Shown one piece after another: positions 22,905 to 34,775 of a DNA stretch of 64,000 nt. Source of the stretch: Rutpela maculata (lineage: Eukaryota > Arthropoda > Insecta > Coleoptera > Cerambycidae). The notes below the pieces were generated by a model, which worked only from the letters and a program-made list of their open reading frames with translations, did not search any database and had not been told where the DNA came from. Both the position numbers and the translations under genes were made by a program. Every line of letters begins with the position of its first letter. The first letter of the stretch is position 1. The stretch spans positions 85,234,072-85,298,071 of the forward strand of contig OW386286.2 in the NCBI GenBank assembly GCA_936432065.2, written 5' to 3'.

Positions 22905-23606
22905 TACCGGGTGGGGTATTTAAGTTGACAAACCCGAATAACTTGAAAATAAAGAATTTTCGAGAAAATTGTTTCAGACAAAAGTTTCATAATTTGAAAA
23001 GTGGGATCTAATGGCTATATTTTATTAAAGTTTGGTGGAGGACTTCAAGGTCATCTGATGGTCAACTTGTTACAGATTCTTATTTTGCTCTAAAAAATAA
23101 ATAACTTCTGTTTCTATAATTTCTTTATTTGGTCTCGCTGTTTGCGAGTAACTAAGCATTAAACGTAACTGGGAAACAAAAAAATGTATGGAAAAGTATT
23201 CAAAATTTGTGCTGATCCCATACATTGAACATTGTCTGTTTTCTTGCATTCATCATAATTTAAACACGGATAATTTTTTAAAGGTTATTGTTATTTTTTA
23301 ATCTGATGATACTTCAACGTTCAATGTTTAATTACTCGCAAACAGTGAGACCAAAAAAAAAAAAATGGTAGAAACAGAAGTTGGTTATTTTTTAGAGCAG
23401 AATATGAATCTGTACAAAAATAGGAGTATGCATTTAAAAAACAAAGTTGACCTTCAAATGACCTTGAAGTCCTCCACCAAACTTTAAAGAAATATAGCCA
23501 TTGGATCCTGTTTTTGAAATTATGACACTTTTGTCTGAAACATTTTTCTCGAAAATTCTTTATTTTCAAGTTATTCGCGTTTTCAACTTAAATGCCCCAC
23601 CCGGTA
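22905..23606. mobile_element. Foldback MITE of mariner type (TACCGGGTGGGG ends)
   Basis: A 702-bp unit with arms of about 280 bp. It begins TA-CCGGGTGGGG and ends CCCCACCCGG-TA, consistent with TA target duplication. The arms share TATTTAAGTTGA-like ends, CTTGAAAATAAAGAATTTTCG, GTTTGGTGGAGGACTTCAAGG and ACTTCTGTTTCTA, in inverse order. The centre (about 23170-23290) is short and non-coding. Confidence 0.8.
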
Positions 23607-24365
23607 CTGCCTGGCCTGAAAATATCGTATTTTTAGAAAATGATTAATTTAAGCAAAACCGTTGGAGTAAAGCAAACATTTTATAAGACTTTTTTTGCTT
23701 CTTTTGGGTCAATATATTATCATGCAAAATATTTGTACGCTTGACTAATGCAATACAATACAATTCAACGCGACCAACGTATGCACCATATAACGATAAC
23801 AAATTTTCATATTCAGTTGAATTATTAATGAGCTGTGTATAAGATGGGCCACACACAACAAAACACCTTCATGATATTAAAAAAATAAACAAATTAAAAA
23901 ATAAACAAGTGCTGTCACCCAAAATGGGAATTACATGTCTTCATGCATGTCATGCGCAGTTTGATGTAGTAGGGGCCATCGGTACTTTATCATAGTTCGA
24001 GCGCTGAGGTTGATTTATTTATTTCAACTTCTATTTTGTTTTTATGTATGAAAATAATTTAAGAAAATAAAAATTAGTGATGATAGGTCTATGAATAAAG
24101 AGCTTTATTTTTAAAAAGAATCATCAAAATCCAGTGGGAGCCGCCAGCAAAGCCGGAAATGACAACGGCTTGTGTTTAAATATATAGATTTTCTGAAAAA
24201 AGTGCAAGAAGTCATAACTCGGAAAAAATGCATTCTCAATTTATAGGCTTTCTTATTGGCACCTAGCCTCTTTCTTGTTTCGAGTTATTCTACAACAACC
24301 GCTCCGAGATACCTATTTTCTCAAGCTAAAAACGCAATTTTCAGTTCATCGTATCAACTTATATG
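23607..24365. other. No recognisable gene
   Basis: AT-rich; nothing supported. Confidence 0.4.
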
Positions 24366-24369
24366 AAAA

Positions 24370-25574
24370 AAAACTGCTGCCCAAAGAATCACTACTTCTA
24401 CATCCAGATTTTATCCAAGTGTCTCATAACGCAAAAAATGTTGATACTATATTTGCACTCCACTATGCAGAAATAATTGTTTATGGAATTTTAATAACAT
24501 GGTATTTGAAATCACCTACCCCAAAAACTTATAAAACGATATGCCTTATCGGTAGTGGGGGTGGATGAAGTTATGAAAAATTTGAGGCGTTTGGTTCTTG
24601 TATACACACTAAATCTCCCTTTAATAATGGCTAGTGCTCAAAAAATTTGTGAGACCATAGCTTCTCTTTTATATAGATACTAAAACCCAATTTGATGGAC
24701 TCTTACTTGCTTGATTTACCTATTTGCCACCATCAAAGGACCCCGCACAAAACCAATGGAAAGGACAAATCGGTAAAAGCGTTTCAAACTCCGGAAAAAG
24801 GTAGTTCATATGATGGGGGTGAAAAGTTGAAAATCCGTCTGGACGGAAAAAGCTCGCTGGCGACAAGTGAATGCTCTGGTTGAATGCAAGTCTTTATTGA
24901 GGCAAATAATTAATCCAAGTACCTCCAAACAGATAGTATAAGTTATCCATGATGAGTTTTGTATTGCGCAATACACCAACCCCTGAAAAATGGATCGGTT
25001 TGTAGCAGGTTATTCTTGACAATGCTTATGAATCCGAAGTTTAATAACGTGTGTCCCGTCATATTGAGTAACCTCACCCTCAAACAGTAAAAGCAGGTCT
25101 TAACTCATTCACCTTCAAACTACCCTTTAATATAATATTAATTGAAGACACCTCACTGGTTAGTGTGCATTGACTTTTAAGCCGTTGATTTTGAATTCGA
25201 CGTTTGATGTCCAAGTACGTTATTTTTTCTTATTTGTGAACCACCTTTAACAGCTATCGCCCTCATATACTACTATACTCAATAAAAGTGAAATAGATCA
25301 TTTAGTTTGAAGTCTGTTAATTCGATGTTTGTTACTGTGAATCTCCTTGCCGTTAATTACTGAGCTTTGAATCATGTTTATCAGATCTTACCACCCAATA
25401 TATAATAAACCTAGGACTAGTAATCGTGGGCAAAAAAAAGTTACAGACCGACCAACAAACAAAATTTTTTTGCTAAACTTATAATCTCGACGTTTAATGA
25501 CATTATAAGCCTATTTGAACAAAAAATTCTCAATTTTTTTTTTGCGTTACTAAATTTCCACTCGATGTGGAAGA
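24370..25574 (-). mobile_element. 0.7-kb repeat, copy F, interrupted by about 0.7 kb
   Basis: One half (24370-24722) runs in minus orientation from CTGCTGCCCAAAGAATCACTA to TACTTGCTTGATTTACC; the other (about 25423-25574) resumes at the GACCGACCAACAAAC microsatellite remnant and ends CACTCGATGTGGAAG. The intervening 24723-25422 is unrelated sequence. I see no inverted ends or TSD for it, so it may be an insertion or replacement. A 63-codon frame (24692-24883) spans the junction and is not a gene. Confidence 0.7.
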
Positions 25575-25973
25575 AATTACATAAAACTTTTTTCTTAATT
25601 TTTTTTTCTCTTTCAATTCCGTGGTTAGCTTTCTTTGCGTGTAACTCCTTTGAAAGAGGTGGTATCCACCCCCCTCTAAATTAGTAAACTCCTTCTGTAT
25701 AATAGAGTAAGGTTTCTTTGATACATTTACTATAAAAAAAAAACACGAAAGTTAATTTAATTATTTTAAATTAAAATCTCTAGTTACTGCACTATAAGGC
25801 ATTTTAAAATATCTCTTGATATCGAACTATTCAGGCAAACTAACACAAAATGAGTATACCTAAAATCTGAGCTGAATATGAATTATATCAAGTATAATCT
25901 TGACTGGTTTACTCTTTCCCCAAGCAAACACATATTACAGGTGTAACGCTGAGTTTTTTCTTGTGATTGGTGG
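25575..25973. other. No recognisable gene
   Basis: AT-rich, unassigned. Confidence 0.4.
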
Positions 25974-26013
25974 TAAGCATGTCTAAGTGGTATAATGTAT
26001 TCCACAAATAATT

Positions 26014-26338
26014 CAGCGATATAAAAAAACTCGCAAAAAAGCATAAAGGACGCCGACCGCTTCTAGTTACTGTACCGCCCGCCGGTCCGCTTTGACAACT
26101 TTAGTCCACGTTGACCACACACATTTTATTCCAACCTATCATAATTCCGGTAGAGAAAATTTCAACCAATTATATTAAGTGGGAGTGGCCTACCTTTTTG
26201 TTCGGAAATATATGACCATTTTTTTTGTGAAGATAATAAAGAAGCCGAACACTTTTATAGCCGTTTATGTAAATAGACTGAAATTGATACACGGTCGGCA
26301 CCCCTTTACGTTTTTTTCCGAGCTTTTTTATATCGCTG
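26014..26338. mobile_element. MITE, first of a 360-bp spaced pair
   Basis: TIRs of about 45 bp: CAGCGATATAAAAAAACTCG then AAAGG.CGCCGACC at the left; the inverse GGTCGGCACCCCTTT..CG, GAGCTTTTTTATATCGCTG at the right. Interior is non-coding. The right end abuts TA; the left flank reads TT, so a TA duplication is only half preserved. Confidence 0.8.
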
Positions 26339-26373
26339 TATTTTCGATGGTATAGTGTATTCCACAAATAATT

Positions 26374-26696
26374 CAGCGATATAAAAAAGCTCACAAAAAA
26401 GCATAAAGGACGCCGACCGCTTCTAGTTACTGTACCGCCCGCCGGTCCGCTTTGATAACGTTAGTCCACGTTGACCACACACATTTTATTCCAACCTATC
26501 ATAATTCCGGTAGAGAAAATTTCAACCAATTATATTCAGTGGGAGTGGCCTACATTTTTTTTCGGAAATATATGACCATTTTTTTGTGAAGATAATAAAG
26601 AAGCCGAACACTTTTATGGCCTTTTATGTAAATAGACTGAAATTGATACATGGTCGGCACCCTTTACGTTTTTTTGCGAGCTTTTTTATATCGCTG
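26374..26696. mobile_element. MITE, second of the pair
   Basis: Nearly identical to 26014-26338 along its whole length, in the same orientation. The 35 bp upstream (ATGGTATA.TGTATTCCACA then AATAATT) are also repeated, so the duplicated unit is 360 bp, larger than the MITE. The whole block is bracketed by TAAGCATGTCTA (25974-25985 and 26727-26738). Confidence 0.8.
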
Positions 26697-26739
26697 TAGT
26701 ATCGATGGTACAAACTATACAAACTATAAGCATGTCTAG

Positions 26740-27765
26740 AAACATTTGAGCATAAACAGAGAAGTAAATTGAAACATTTTATTACACAAAATAAAATAAA
26801 CTTGAAATAAATATGTTTGTGCAGTTGTGAAATATTATGAACTTGATCTTCGTAGTTATGAAGAGTACAAATTAAAGGAGTGTTTGTTGAAAGGAAACGT
26901 CGCCTTGATTAAATTGTAGTTTATGCTTGTATTATTGAAACCAGTGGAAAACTAACTGACGGCACATACACTAAAGGGCCCACTACTGGTCTCCGTCGAC
27001 ACCGAAATAGAATGTCCGTTGACAGCTCTAAATTACAACAACAATGTGGCGGTTCCATCCGTCCAGTTATTTTATGATGCCATATTCCACCAGAACAACT
27101 GTTGACATCTCTACTGGAATACATCCCATTATCTTAACAACTTTATTTTAAGAATCCAACCTCCTATCCCATCATTAAATTAACTAAACAGCGATAAGTC
27201 GTAACGTTTACGATAATGTAGCTTGCATTACCATTTGAAGTCCAAGATATAGACTAGGACCTGTACTATTATAACATGATAATGATAAAAGAACGTTCAG
27301 AAATACGTTAGCAGCACTCAAAGATAAGGTTGAAAGTATCTGTTATGTCTACTTCTTTTTAAAAAATGCATATTGCATCTACAGGTTATTTCCTATATAA
27401 ATCGACAAACTTCGGGAGGTAATTTTATAACCGATTTTAAGCTGAATAGTAAGGTATCTAAAGTGCTTCCCAGGGAGCTAGGGTGCACTAAAATGGCGCC
27501 TAAAAAGTAGTTATTAATTAATATTTCAGCAACACTTGTAATTTTTTTTCTTTCAAGAAAAGTGGTGGACGTATTACTACTAACAAAGTTTATTCTTTGC
27601 GGCCTCATTAGAAAATATTATTGTTATTTAACACGGGGGTTAAACTCTGGAGGGTCCCTTCTGTTTATATGCAATTTTGCCTCTTTAATGTTATTTGATA
27701 TTTTGGTCCCGAAATTGTATTACTCCACCAAAATTACATAAATACGTTGTGTTATCAGATTAGTA
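26740..27765. other. No recognisable gene
   Basis: AT-rich. A minus frame 26921-27124 with several Cys residues is unassigned. Confidence 0.4.
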
Positions 27766-27917
27766 AAAATGAAGGAAGCGCAAGTGCCATACTTTTCTGA
27801 CGAGTACATCATGTTAACATTTTTTTGAAAATGTCAAAAAAAAATTACATTTTTGTATTATAGCTTACCGAACAATTTCTATTTGTATCGACCATACTAC
27901 TACTGGTGCCATACTAT

Positions 27918-29520
27918 TTCCGTGGATGGAACAGGTCGCCATATAGTCTAGGAGATAGCTGTGTATATGGGGCCTGGGATATAAGATGTTGGCATTGCTG
28001 TTATGTTTTAGCAAATATTTTTCTTAGTATTTTATCTTATGTGAGTAAGACCTCCCCTACCTCCTGGCGGTTTTGGCGCTAGCAGCCCCCGAAAATATTC
28101 TATTGTAGAACAGAGTATAACACGTTGGGGCTTGGTGTTAGTTGAAGATCAACATTCTATATATGCCAACATTTTTTCTTCGTCCAATAGCCACCACTGG
28201 CGACATCAATTATGGCCAAAATTGGAACGAAGTATAACACTTTCTGACCAGGCGGAAAATTTTCATTGTCAATGCTCATTATTGGAAAACTGCAAATTTT
28301 CCAGATTTTTCTGCCAAAAATTGGAATTTTGGCCCAAAACGGGCTAAAACTGGCGCTTTTCAAAAAAAAAATGTTGGCACTTTCTCAGACTTGTAATTTT
28401 TGTTCCAAAGAATAGCCTATGTGAGTGCCAACATTTTTCTCTCAATGTAACCCCCAAAATCCCCAAAACCCCCAAACATTCAAATACTTTGTTGTGTTAA
28501 AAAGGATAATTTCTCGGTCATTACTCGCTAAATGTGTCATTTTTTAATCTTTTTTGGCATAATAATCGGTATTATTATTTTGCCATAAAAATTGGTATGT
28601 TTGGGTGATTTGGGTGTGGTTGAGCGGGAGGTTGAGAAAAAAATGTTGGCACTCACAGTAGGGTGTTTCATTTTTCCAAAGATGTGATTTTCTTATAACT
28701 TTGCTTACGCCCCGAGTCTTAGTGATGTAAAAGATATATAATATGCCAAATTTCAAGAGGACTGGATAATATTTGGGGGTTGCACACATTGATCACTTTT
28801 ACCTGAAACTAGTGAAATTTCTAATATTGGAGTGCTTTGTACTAATGGGCTTCTCATGTATTTCTTTCATTTTTTGCAGGTAATTGAACTTTAAAATGGG
28901 AACCAAAGAGGAATTTGGCTGCTGGAAAAGGTGCCTAGTGATGAGTTTTTAGGAGCTCGGCTGTGTGGAGGAAAGCCTTTCCTCCGCACTTCCTGTAGTT
29001 TAGTACTGGTAGATTTAGCAGCATCCGAAAGTGTTTCTTTCATCTCCTTGTGATTGTAAATAAAAACTAAAAGTACCAACATTTTTTTTTGAAAAGCACC
29101 AGACTTAGCCCATTTTAGGCCAAAAGTCCAACTTTTGGCCAAAAAAACTGGAAAATGGTTTTCCAGCAATGAGCATTGACAACGAAAATTTCCCGCCTGG
29201 TCAGAAAGTGTTAGACTACGTTCCAATTTTAGCCATAATTGATGTCGCTAGTGCTGCCAATTGCACGGAGAAAAAATGTTGGCATATATCGAATGTTGAT
29301 CGCCAAGATACCCTCTTCAACTAACACCAAGCCCCAACGTGTTGTACTCTGTTCCACAATTGACTATTTTCGGAGGCGACTAGCGCCAAAACGGTCAGAG
29401 GGGGGGAGGTCTGACTCACACAAGAAAAAATACTCAGAAAAATATTTGCTAAAACATAACAGCAATGCCAACATGTTATATCCCAGGTCCCATATATGTA
29501 GCTATCTCCTAGACTAATAC
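27918..29520. mobile_element. Foldback element nested in the 4-kb TIR element
   Basis: Arms of about 450 bp (27942-28400 and 29065-29516) run from AGTCTAGGAGATAGCT outside through TTGGCATTGCTGTTATG, CCAACGTGTT-type and CAACATTCTATATATGCC-type blocks to CAACATTTTTTTT..AAAAGC. An inner inverted pair (GTGAGTGCCAACATTTTTCTC near 28421 and inverse near 28637) surrounds the centre. The host element reads GGTGCCATACT|..|AAGCTAAACTG, and ATACT occurs at both junctions, so a 4-5 bp duplication is likely. Frames in the arms are shadows. Confidence 0.75.
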
Positions 29521-30169
29521 TAAGCTAAACTGATAAATTTTTGAGAGAAAAAAAAATAGTCTACCTGATGATTTTTAGTACACTACCTATTTGAACTGTA
29601 AAATAATCAAAAATACTTGGGCCACACCGCCTGACTGGATGCAAGGGCCGCAAAGATGTTTTTTTCAGTAGACATTGTATGTTAACCTGGGGTGCGGCAC
29701 TTATTTTTTTCATTATTTATAACCCATGTATTTAATAAATATTGTTGCCAAACGAACTATGTGGATGTAAAATTTTTGCATGGTGAGAAAAAATTATAAA
29801 ATTTAATGTAATAACTTATATCGTTGTTTTATTTCAAAATAATACCTTACCATGTGGCTCCTTTTTTTAAATTAATTTATAGCAAATAAGTATTGTTGTC
29901 ATACCAAAGCTGCGGATAAAAGTGTTGGATACATACAAGTAATTTAAAAATGTTTGTTATTGTCACATGATATTTCAATATCAAATTAAAAATGTGAAGT
30001 TTTCTCTTTTGAATACAGTTTTCCTTGTATAAATAAAGACGTTGAAGCAGATAAATAACAGTTTAAACAAAAAAAAATTATCTAAAAATATGTTTAATAA
30101 AATGATAAATTGTAATTAAATAATTAGTAATTAAATACATATGAAATTAATACAAAATTAATTGTTTAT

Positions 30170-30283
30170 GTGGTCCTGCTCAGCATCATTATTATTGATG
30201 TCAATATCATCATTATCATCATTTAACTCATGTTCCTCGCCACTTCCGTTGTACTCGCAGTGACTGTTGACATTGCTTTCTAC
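30170..30283 (-). pseudogene. Candidate acidic C-terminal exon
   Basis: After an acceptor-like TATAATTGAAG on the minus strand the frame reads VESNVNSHCEYNGSGEEHEL followed by a D/N-rich run and a stop. Compositional bias in an otherwise AT-random region and its acceptor suggest an exon. It sits inside the 4-kb TIR element and would be the end of that element's gene. An upstream minus-strand ATG frame at about 31248 (MVDGTGFKTFYKRTQAVNAP) might be its start, but the two cannot be joined convincingly. Confidence 0.3.
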
Positions 30284-32138
30284 TTCAATTATAATAAATG
30301 TAATTATTATAACATTTATAGGGAATATAGGAAATATTGAGAATTAAAAGAATCGGTAACACGGATGCAATAAAGACTGGTAGGTATGTATGTTTTACCA
30401 TAGAAGTAGATGGACAAATCTTTCTGTTAGTGTGTGTGAAAAATATTTGCGATTTTTTTTTAATTTTAAAAATTCTTTTTTCGCAGTATTTTATGTTCTG
30501 TTAATTACCTGCATTTTTTGAAAGATTTAACTAAAAATTAATAAACAACATAGTTTGAAAGTAGAAATTTCAAAATTGCCGAAAAACCTTTGTCTGTAAA
30601 ACGAGTTTAAAAATTAAAAATATCGTACGCATTTTTGACAGGTACTAACGGAAAGTCTTTCGGTCTATTTTACAATGCTTTTTTATTTTTATTAAGTACA
30701 AGATATTACTATTTAAAGCAGCATTTCGAAATTGTGAAATTGTGTCGCATTTATGATCGGTATTGTATAAATTAAATATTTAATGAACTTATTATTTATA
30801 ATATATGAAAATTGTTGTATGTAAATATTAGTTTGAATAAAAATCATATTTAGAATTGAACTTTGCTATTTAATATGCCCTCTTGTAATTGGATAGTTCA
30901 ACTAAAACTTTATATTTCTGTTGACTTTGCAATGTACGTAACTCCTTTCGCTTCAAAAAATCTTATACATTTATTTAAATAAGGTTTCTTTGAACACTTC
31001 TATAAATGAATATTTTTTTACAAAACTGAATAAAATTAATCGTCCACGTAGCACATTATAGCTACATTTTACTCTTAACCAATGTTATTTTCATAAACTT
31101 TCCATAACAGGAAAATAGCAATAAATACATGATTAAATTTGGTCACTGAAAAAATGCAAGTCGATATTGGAACTAATAATAGCATGTCGCGGTGCGTTAA
31201 CCGCTTGGGTACGTTTATAGAACGTTTTAAATCCTGTTCCATCCACCATATTGATTTTAAATTTTATTTTTCTGTTTATCTGTTACTAATTAAGGGAATA
31301 ACATGAATGCCAGACGGTAGGCTATCATACCTAAGAACCTTAAAATCGTACAATTTTCAACCCCAACTACCCTTCTTCCACTCCTCTGACAGTATGGCAA
31401 TATCATATTCTGTTGTTCTCCGATGTAAATTACATGTAAACTTAATTTTAGTCGATAGGGTATCATTATAAAATGTGTACTGAAAATAGCACACTCAAAC
31501 GAGAGTATTTTTGAGTATTTTATAGTTTAAATAGGCAGTGTACCTAAAACCAGCGGGTAGTCAATTATTATTTGTTTCCATACTCAAAAATTTTCCAGTT
31601 TAGCTTATAGTATGGCACCAATTTCTAGCCAGGTTTTTTATGAAACTTATCGATACAAATAAAAATCATCCGGTCCTATAATAGAAAAATGCAATTTTTT
31701 TGGCGTTTTAAACGTTTTTTTTTAACATGTCGCACCCGCGAGAATCTTGGTACTTTTTTTCCTTATGGGTTGCGGTGCCAGAGGCAAGCTTAAGCTTATT
31801 GTACCCCATAGTCTCGTTATTTCATTAATCCCGTTCCTCTCCAAAAGGAGAGTATACGGTCAATGGGAGCTCTGGCTATTTCTTCCGGGGTCACGGTTGG
31901 TCCCATGAAGTATGAGAACCTCCCAGCCACCAAGGCTAGGCATTCACATAGTATGTGGAGTTTCCTCATCCTCACCACACATCCTTTATTCTGGATTATC
32001 CTTCACACCTATGTTGGTTAGGTGTTTATTCACTGTGCAGTGTCCTGTTAAGATTCCCATTGCACATCTCAGCTGTTTTCTGCTCAGATTTAGCAATTCG
32101 TTAGTGTTTGTCTTGAATGACCCTCCAGTGACGAACAT

Positions 32139-32467
32139 ACGTGATTGTCTCATACCCGGCGCCCCGTGTGTTGTGCGCGCGCCCTTTAATCAAAGTTTTT
32201 AAATCTAGCTTTAAATAGCTTTAAGTGTTTTTAAACTTAGTTTTTAGTTCTTAGTTATCTGCAATTGTCAGGCTTAAGTTTTTTACTGTTAAACAGGAGG
32301 CCTAACCCCCCATCACTTGATCTGTTGTTCAAGCCGAAAGCCGACCCCACCCGACATCTACCACGGCTTCGCGTGGTGGTGTGGTCGGCTCTGAATCGGG
32401 GCTCGGTCTAGGCGCATTCTTGTATCCGTAATGTTGAATAAAATTGTTTTGGATTGGATTGGATTGG
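32139..32467 (+). mobile_element. Short retroposon with (TTGGA)n tail inside the LINE
   Basis: Removing it rejoins LINE codons in frame (..QKHNLYW + FVTGGSFKTNTNE..). It has a GC-rich 5' part (GGCGCCCCGTGTGTTGTGCG), a stem-loop (ACCACGGCTTCGCGTGGTGGT), AATAAA at about 32438 and ends GGATTGGATTGGATTGG. This layout suggests a SINE or a short LINE 3' end. I see no convincing tRNA A/B boxes and no clear target duplication. Confidence 0.6.
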
Positions 32468-32559
32468 TCCAATACAAGTTATGTTTCTGACTTAACAGTT
32501 CCTTTACCATTCCTCTTGCGGTATTGTATGATATGGCGCAAGTTGATTCGGGTCCCATA

Positions 32560-32965
32560 AAGGCTGTTTTTGCGCCTTCTTTGGCCAGCTTATCTGCTTT
32601 TTCATTGCCTTCAATGGCCTGGTGTCCTCAGTTGTATACTGTTGTGTTCCGCCAGTTTCGCCAGGGATTCAAGGCAGTCCTTTACCGTTTTGCAACGAAA
32701 TTCTACTGCATTCAGAGCTTTAAGAGCTGCTTGACTGTCAGTGATGATGCGGATTCTTTTATCAGTATATGACCTCCGTGTCATTTCTTGTGGACGGATT
32801 TCTATAGCTGTGACTTCTGCTTGGAACACCGTTGCGATGCTGCCCAGGTTCAGACTAATAGCTGTCCGTGGTTGCCCCCCCGTAACACCTGCTCCAGTAC
32901 TTCTTGACGTTTTTGATCCGTCAGTATACCATATGGTATCATTTGGATGTCTTCGCAGTTGCCTC
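32560..32965 (-). pseudogene. LINE RNase H domain
   Basis: On the minus strand: WYTDGSKTSRSTGAGVTGG (first D), SIATVFQAEVTAIEI (E), IRIITDSQAALKALN (second D), and after a one-base shift near 32625, HQAIEGNEKADKLAKEGA (final D). All four residues of the D-E-D-D active site can be seen although the frame is broken. Length and spacing match RNase HI domains of I/R1-type LINEs. Confidence 0.82.
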
Positions 32966-33740
32966 GTTCCATCCTCTTACCTATTGTGAAGTTGTAGCTT
33001 GTGCTGATTCTATCTGACTGCATATCCAGTAGTCGATTTTTTCGTACTTGTTGGAATATTTCGGTATGGTATTCTATTCTTGGAATGGTCCCATGTCCAT
33101 TTGTTTTCAGCCTATACGCCTCACTCTCCACAACTAAATGTAGTGGAGGCAGGCAAAGTAGTGCTTTCATGAGGTTGCCATTGCTCCCGTTATGCCTAGA
33201 CATGCCAGTCTCTGTACTTTTCGTAGTTTTCTCATTGCCTCCCCTTTTCCGGCTTTATGCCACCAGATGAGGGGGTGTATAGGTTATTATTGGTACTACA
33301 ACCCTTTGGTACAGCCAGTGCACCATTCTTGTTTGTAGTACCCAGTTTTTACCTACCATTCTTCTGCTAGCCCATAAGGCCCACGTAGCTTTGATAGTCA
33401 CTATATCTAGATGTGCATTGAAGTTTAATTTGGTGTTTAGAATCAGTCCCAAGTATTTGACATCGTTGCTCACCTGCAATTCATTTCCCCGGAGATATAA
33501 TCTTCCCAGGTTGAGTTTCCTCTTTCTTGTGAAGTGGTCTTCCCTGGACTCACGGAAAAACTTTCCTAGGTACACCATCCATCTACGATAACGAGGGCTC
33601 GCTGCATCTTTTCCGATGCAGTTTCCCTTGTGTTTTCCTGTTACTAGGATGGCGATATCTTCTACATAACCTTGAGCATATCTTGATACTTGCGTTTCCT
33701 TCATTTTTACCGGCAATGTGATGAAGTCATTAGGGTTCCA

Positions 33741-34775
33741 AGTGGTAGGAAATCATAAGCTGCCGGTCTATAAGCTTATTACAAAGAAATAATTTTTTAT
33801 AAATCAAATCTTAAAAAGTAATTAATAAATCGAAACAATCAGTTGATTCTAGCTAATATTCAGATATTATAATGTTTCAACAAATCAAACCACTCACAAT
33901 TTCAATCAATTTTAAATTGCACAGACTTTGACTTTCAACTTATAACCCCTACATCAGCCAATTATTTGATGCAACGGGTGCCTGCGTTAAAGTAAAAGAA
34001 GTGTATCGTTAAGAAATCTTCGTAAGCAGTCAGTCATTCAGAAAGCTCAGGTAGGTTGCCCGTCAAAAAAATCTGCATTAGAATACCGAAAAGAATTCCT
34101 GTGAGATGGGCGATACGTCAAAGGTACTAGTGGGCAGCTGCCTGCGGCCGATCAACCCAAGTATCAGCGCCTTGGGTGCTCCCCGAGGCCACCTGCCGAT
34201 GCGCCAACGCTTAATTACCAATTAAACGGATGGGTCTAGCACGCTTGCACTGCTAATACAGGGGTAGTTTAAGAAACACCTGTAAAAATTATTCTACCAG
34301 ATACTGCGTTTAGACAACCAGAGCAGGTTCTATTAGTTTTTGTTTGAACTTAATCTGAAACGAATTTCACTCATTTGTATTGGTAATTTATGAAAGTCAG
34401 ATTAGACATTTCCATTTTAATCAGTATTTCTTATTCATTGGATTATTTATTTATTCAAGGGGTGTTACAGTTTTAACTCCTTAGACTTACTATTGTGTAT
34501 TGGTCTTGCGTTCAGGTCCTTAACTTTTTTGTGTTTATTTCAATATAACATATGACATTCATATTATAATTTTCTTACCGTTTATGTAACTGAATAAGGT
34601 TGTATTAGGTTTCATCTGAACTTAATATGTAACGAATTATTTATTTTTTATTAATAATGAGTATTATCTACCTATTTATTTATTCAGTTATTTGTGTATC
34701 TCAATAAAGGCATATTACACTTTATAAGTTCTAAATATTATATTAATGTCGGAGCATGGAAAAAAATCAAAACTA
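33741..34775. other. No recognisable gene
   Basis: A GC-richer island (about 34090-34240, with CTGCCTGCGGCCGATC and CCCCGAGGCCACC) stands out from AT-rich surroundings but shows no family likeness. The rest is AT-rich. Confidence 0.4.

Larger units (their letters stand above)
27770..31765. mobile_element. 4-kb TIR element, left arm split by a foldback
   Basis: Left arm 27770-27917 plus 29521-29630 pairs inversely with about 31500-31765. Matches include AGT(G/A)CCA near the outside, ACATTTTT.TATTATAG, ATTTGTATCGA, GGTGCCATACT, AAGCTAAACTG, AAATTTTTGAG and ACTNCCTATTT.AACT.TAAAATA.TCAAAAATACT. The arm is only recognisable as continuous once 27918-29520 is removed. Interior 29640-31490 is AT-rich with one candidate exon (30170-30283, minus). 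No transposase recognised. Confidence 0.6.
31766..33740 (-). mobile_element. 5'-truncated R1/I-group LINE (RT end, RNase H, zinc knuckle)
   Basis: Minus strand. From 33716: YVEDIAILVTG (a YADD-like active-site motif with E for D), LRGNELQVSNDVKYLGLILN, WASRRMVGKNW; then RNase H; then LTGHCTVNKHL and C..CGEDEETPHT(M) (the HCH-type knuckle that ends R1/I/LOA ORF2). The order is correct for that group. It ends near a poly-A-like AAGGAAAAAAAG on the minus strand at about 31765. A 0.33-kb retroposon interrupts it at 32139-32467. Confidence 0.82.

Noticed and set aside
28132..29517. Open frames of 70-111 codons
   Set aside because: Mirror-image shadows in the two arms of the foldback.
34090..34240. 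GC-rich island as a tRNA, 5S rRNA or snRNA gene
   Set aside because: No clover-leaf, GGTTCGA-type B box or recognisable small-RNA sequence found by eye.
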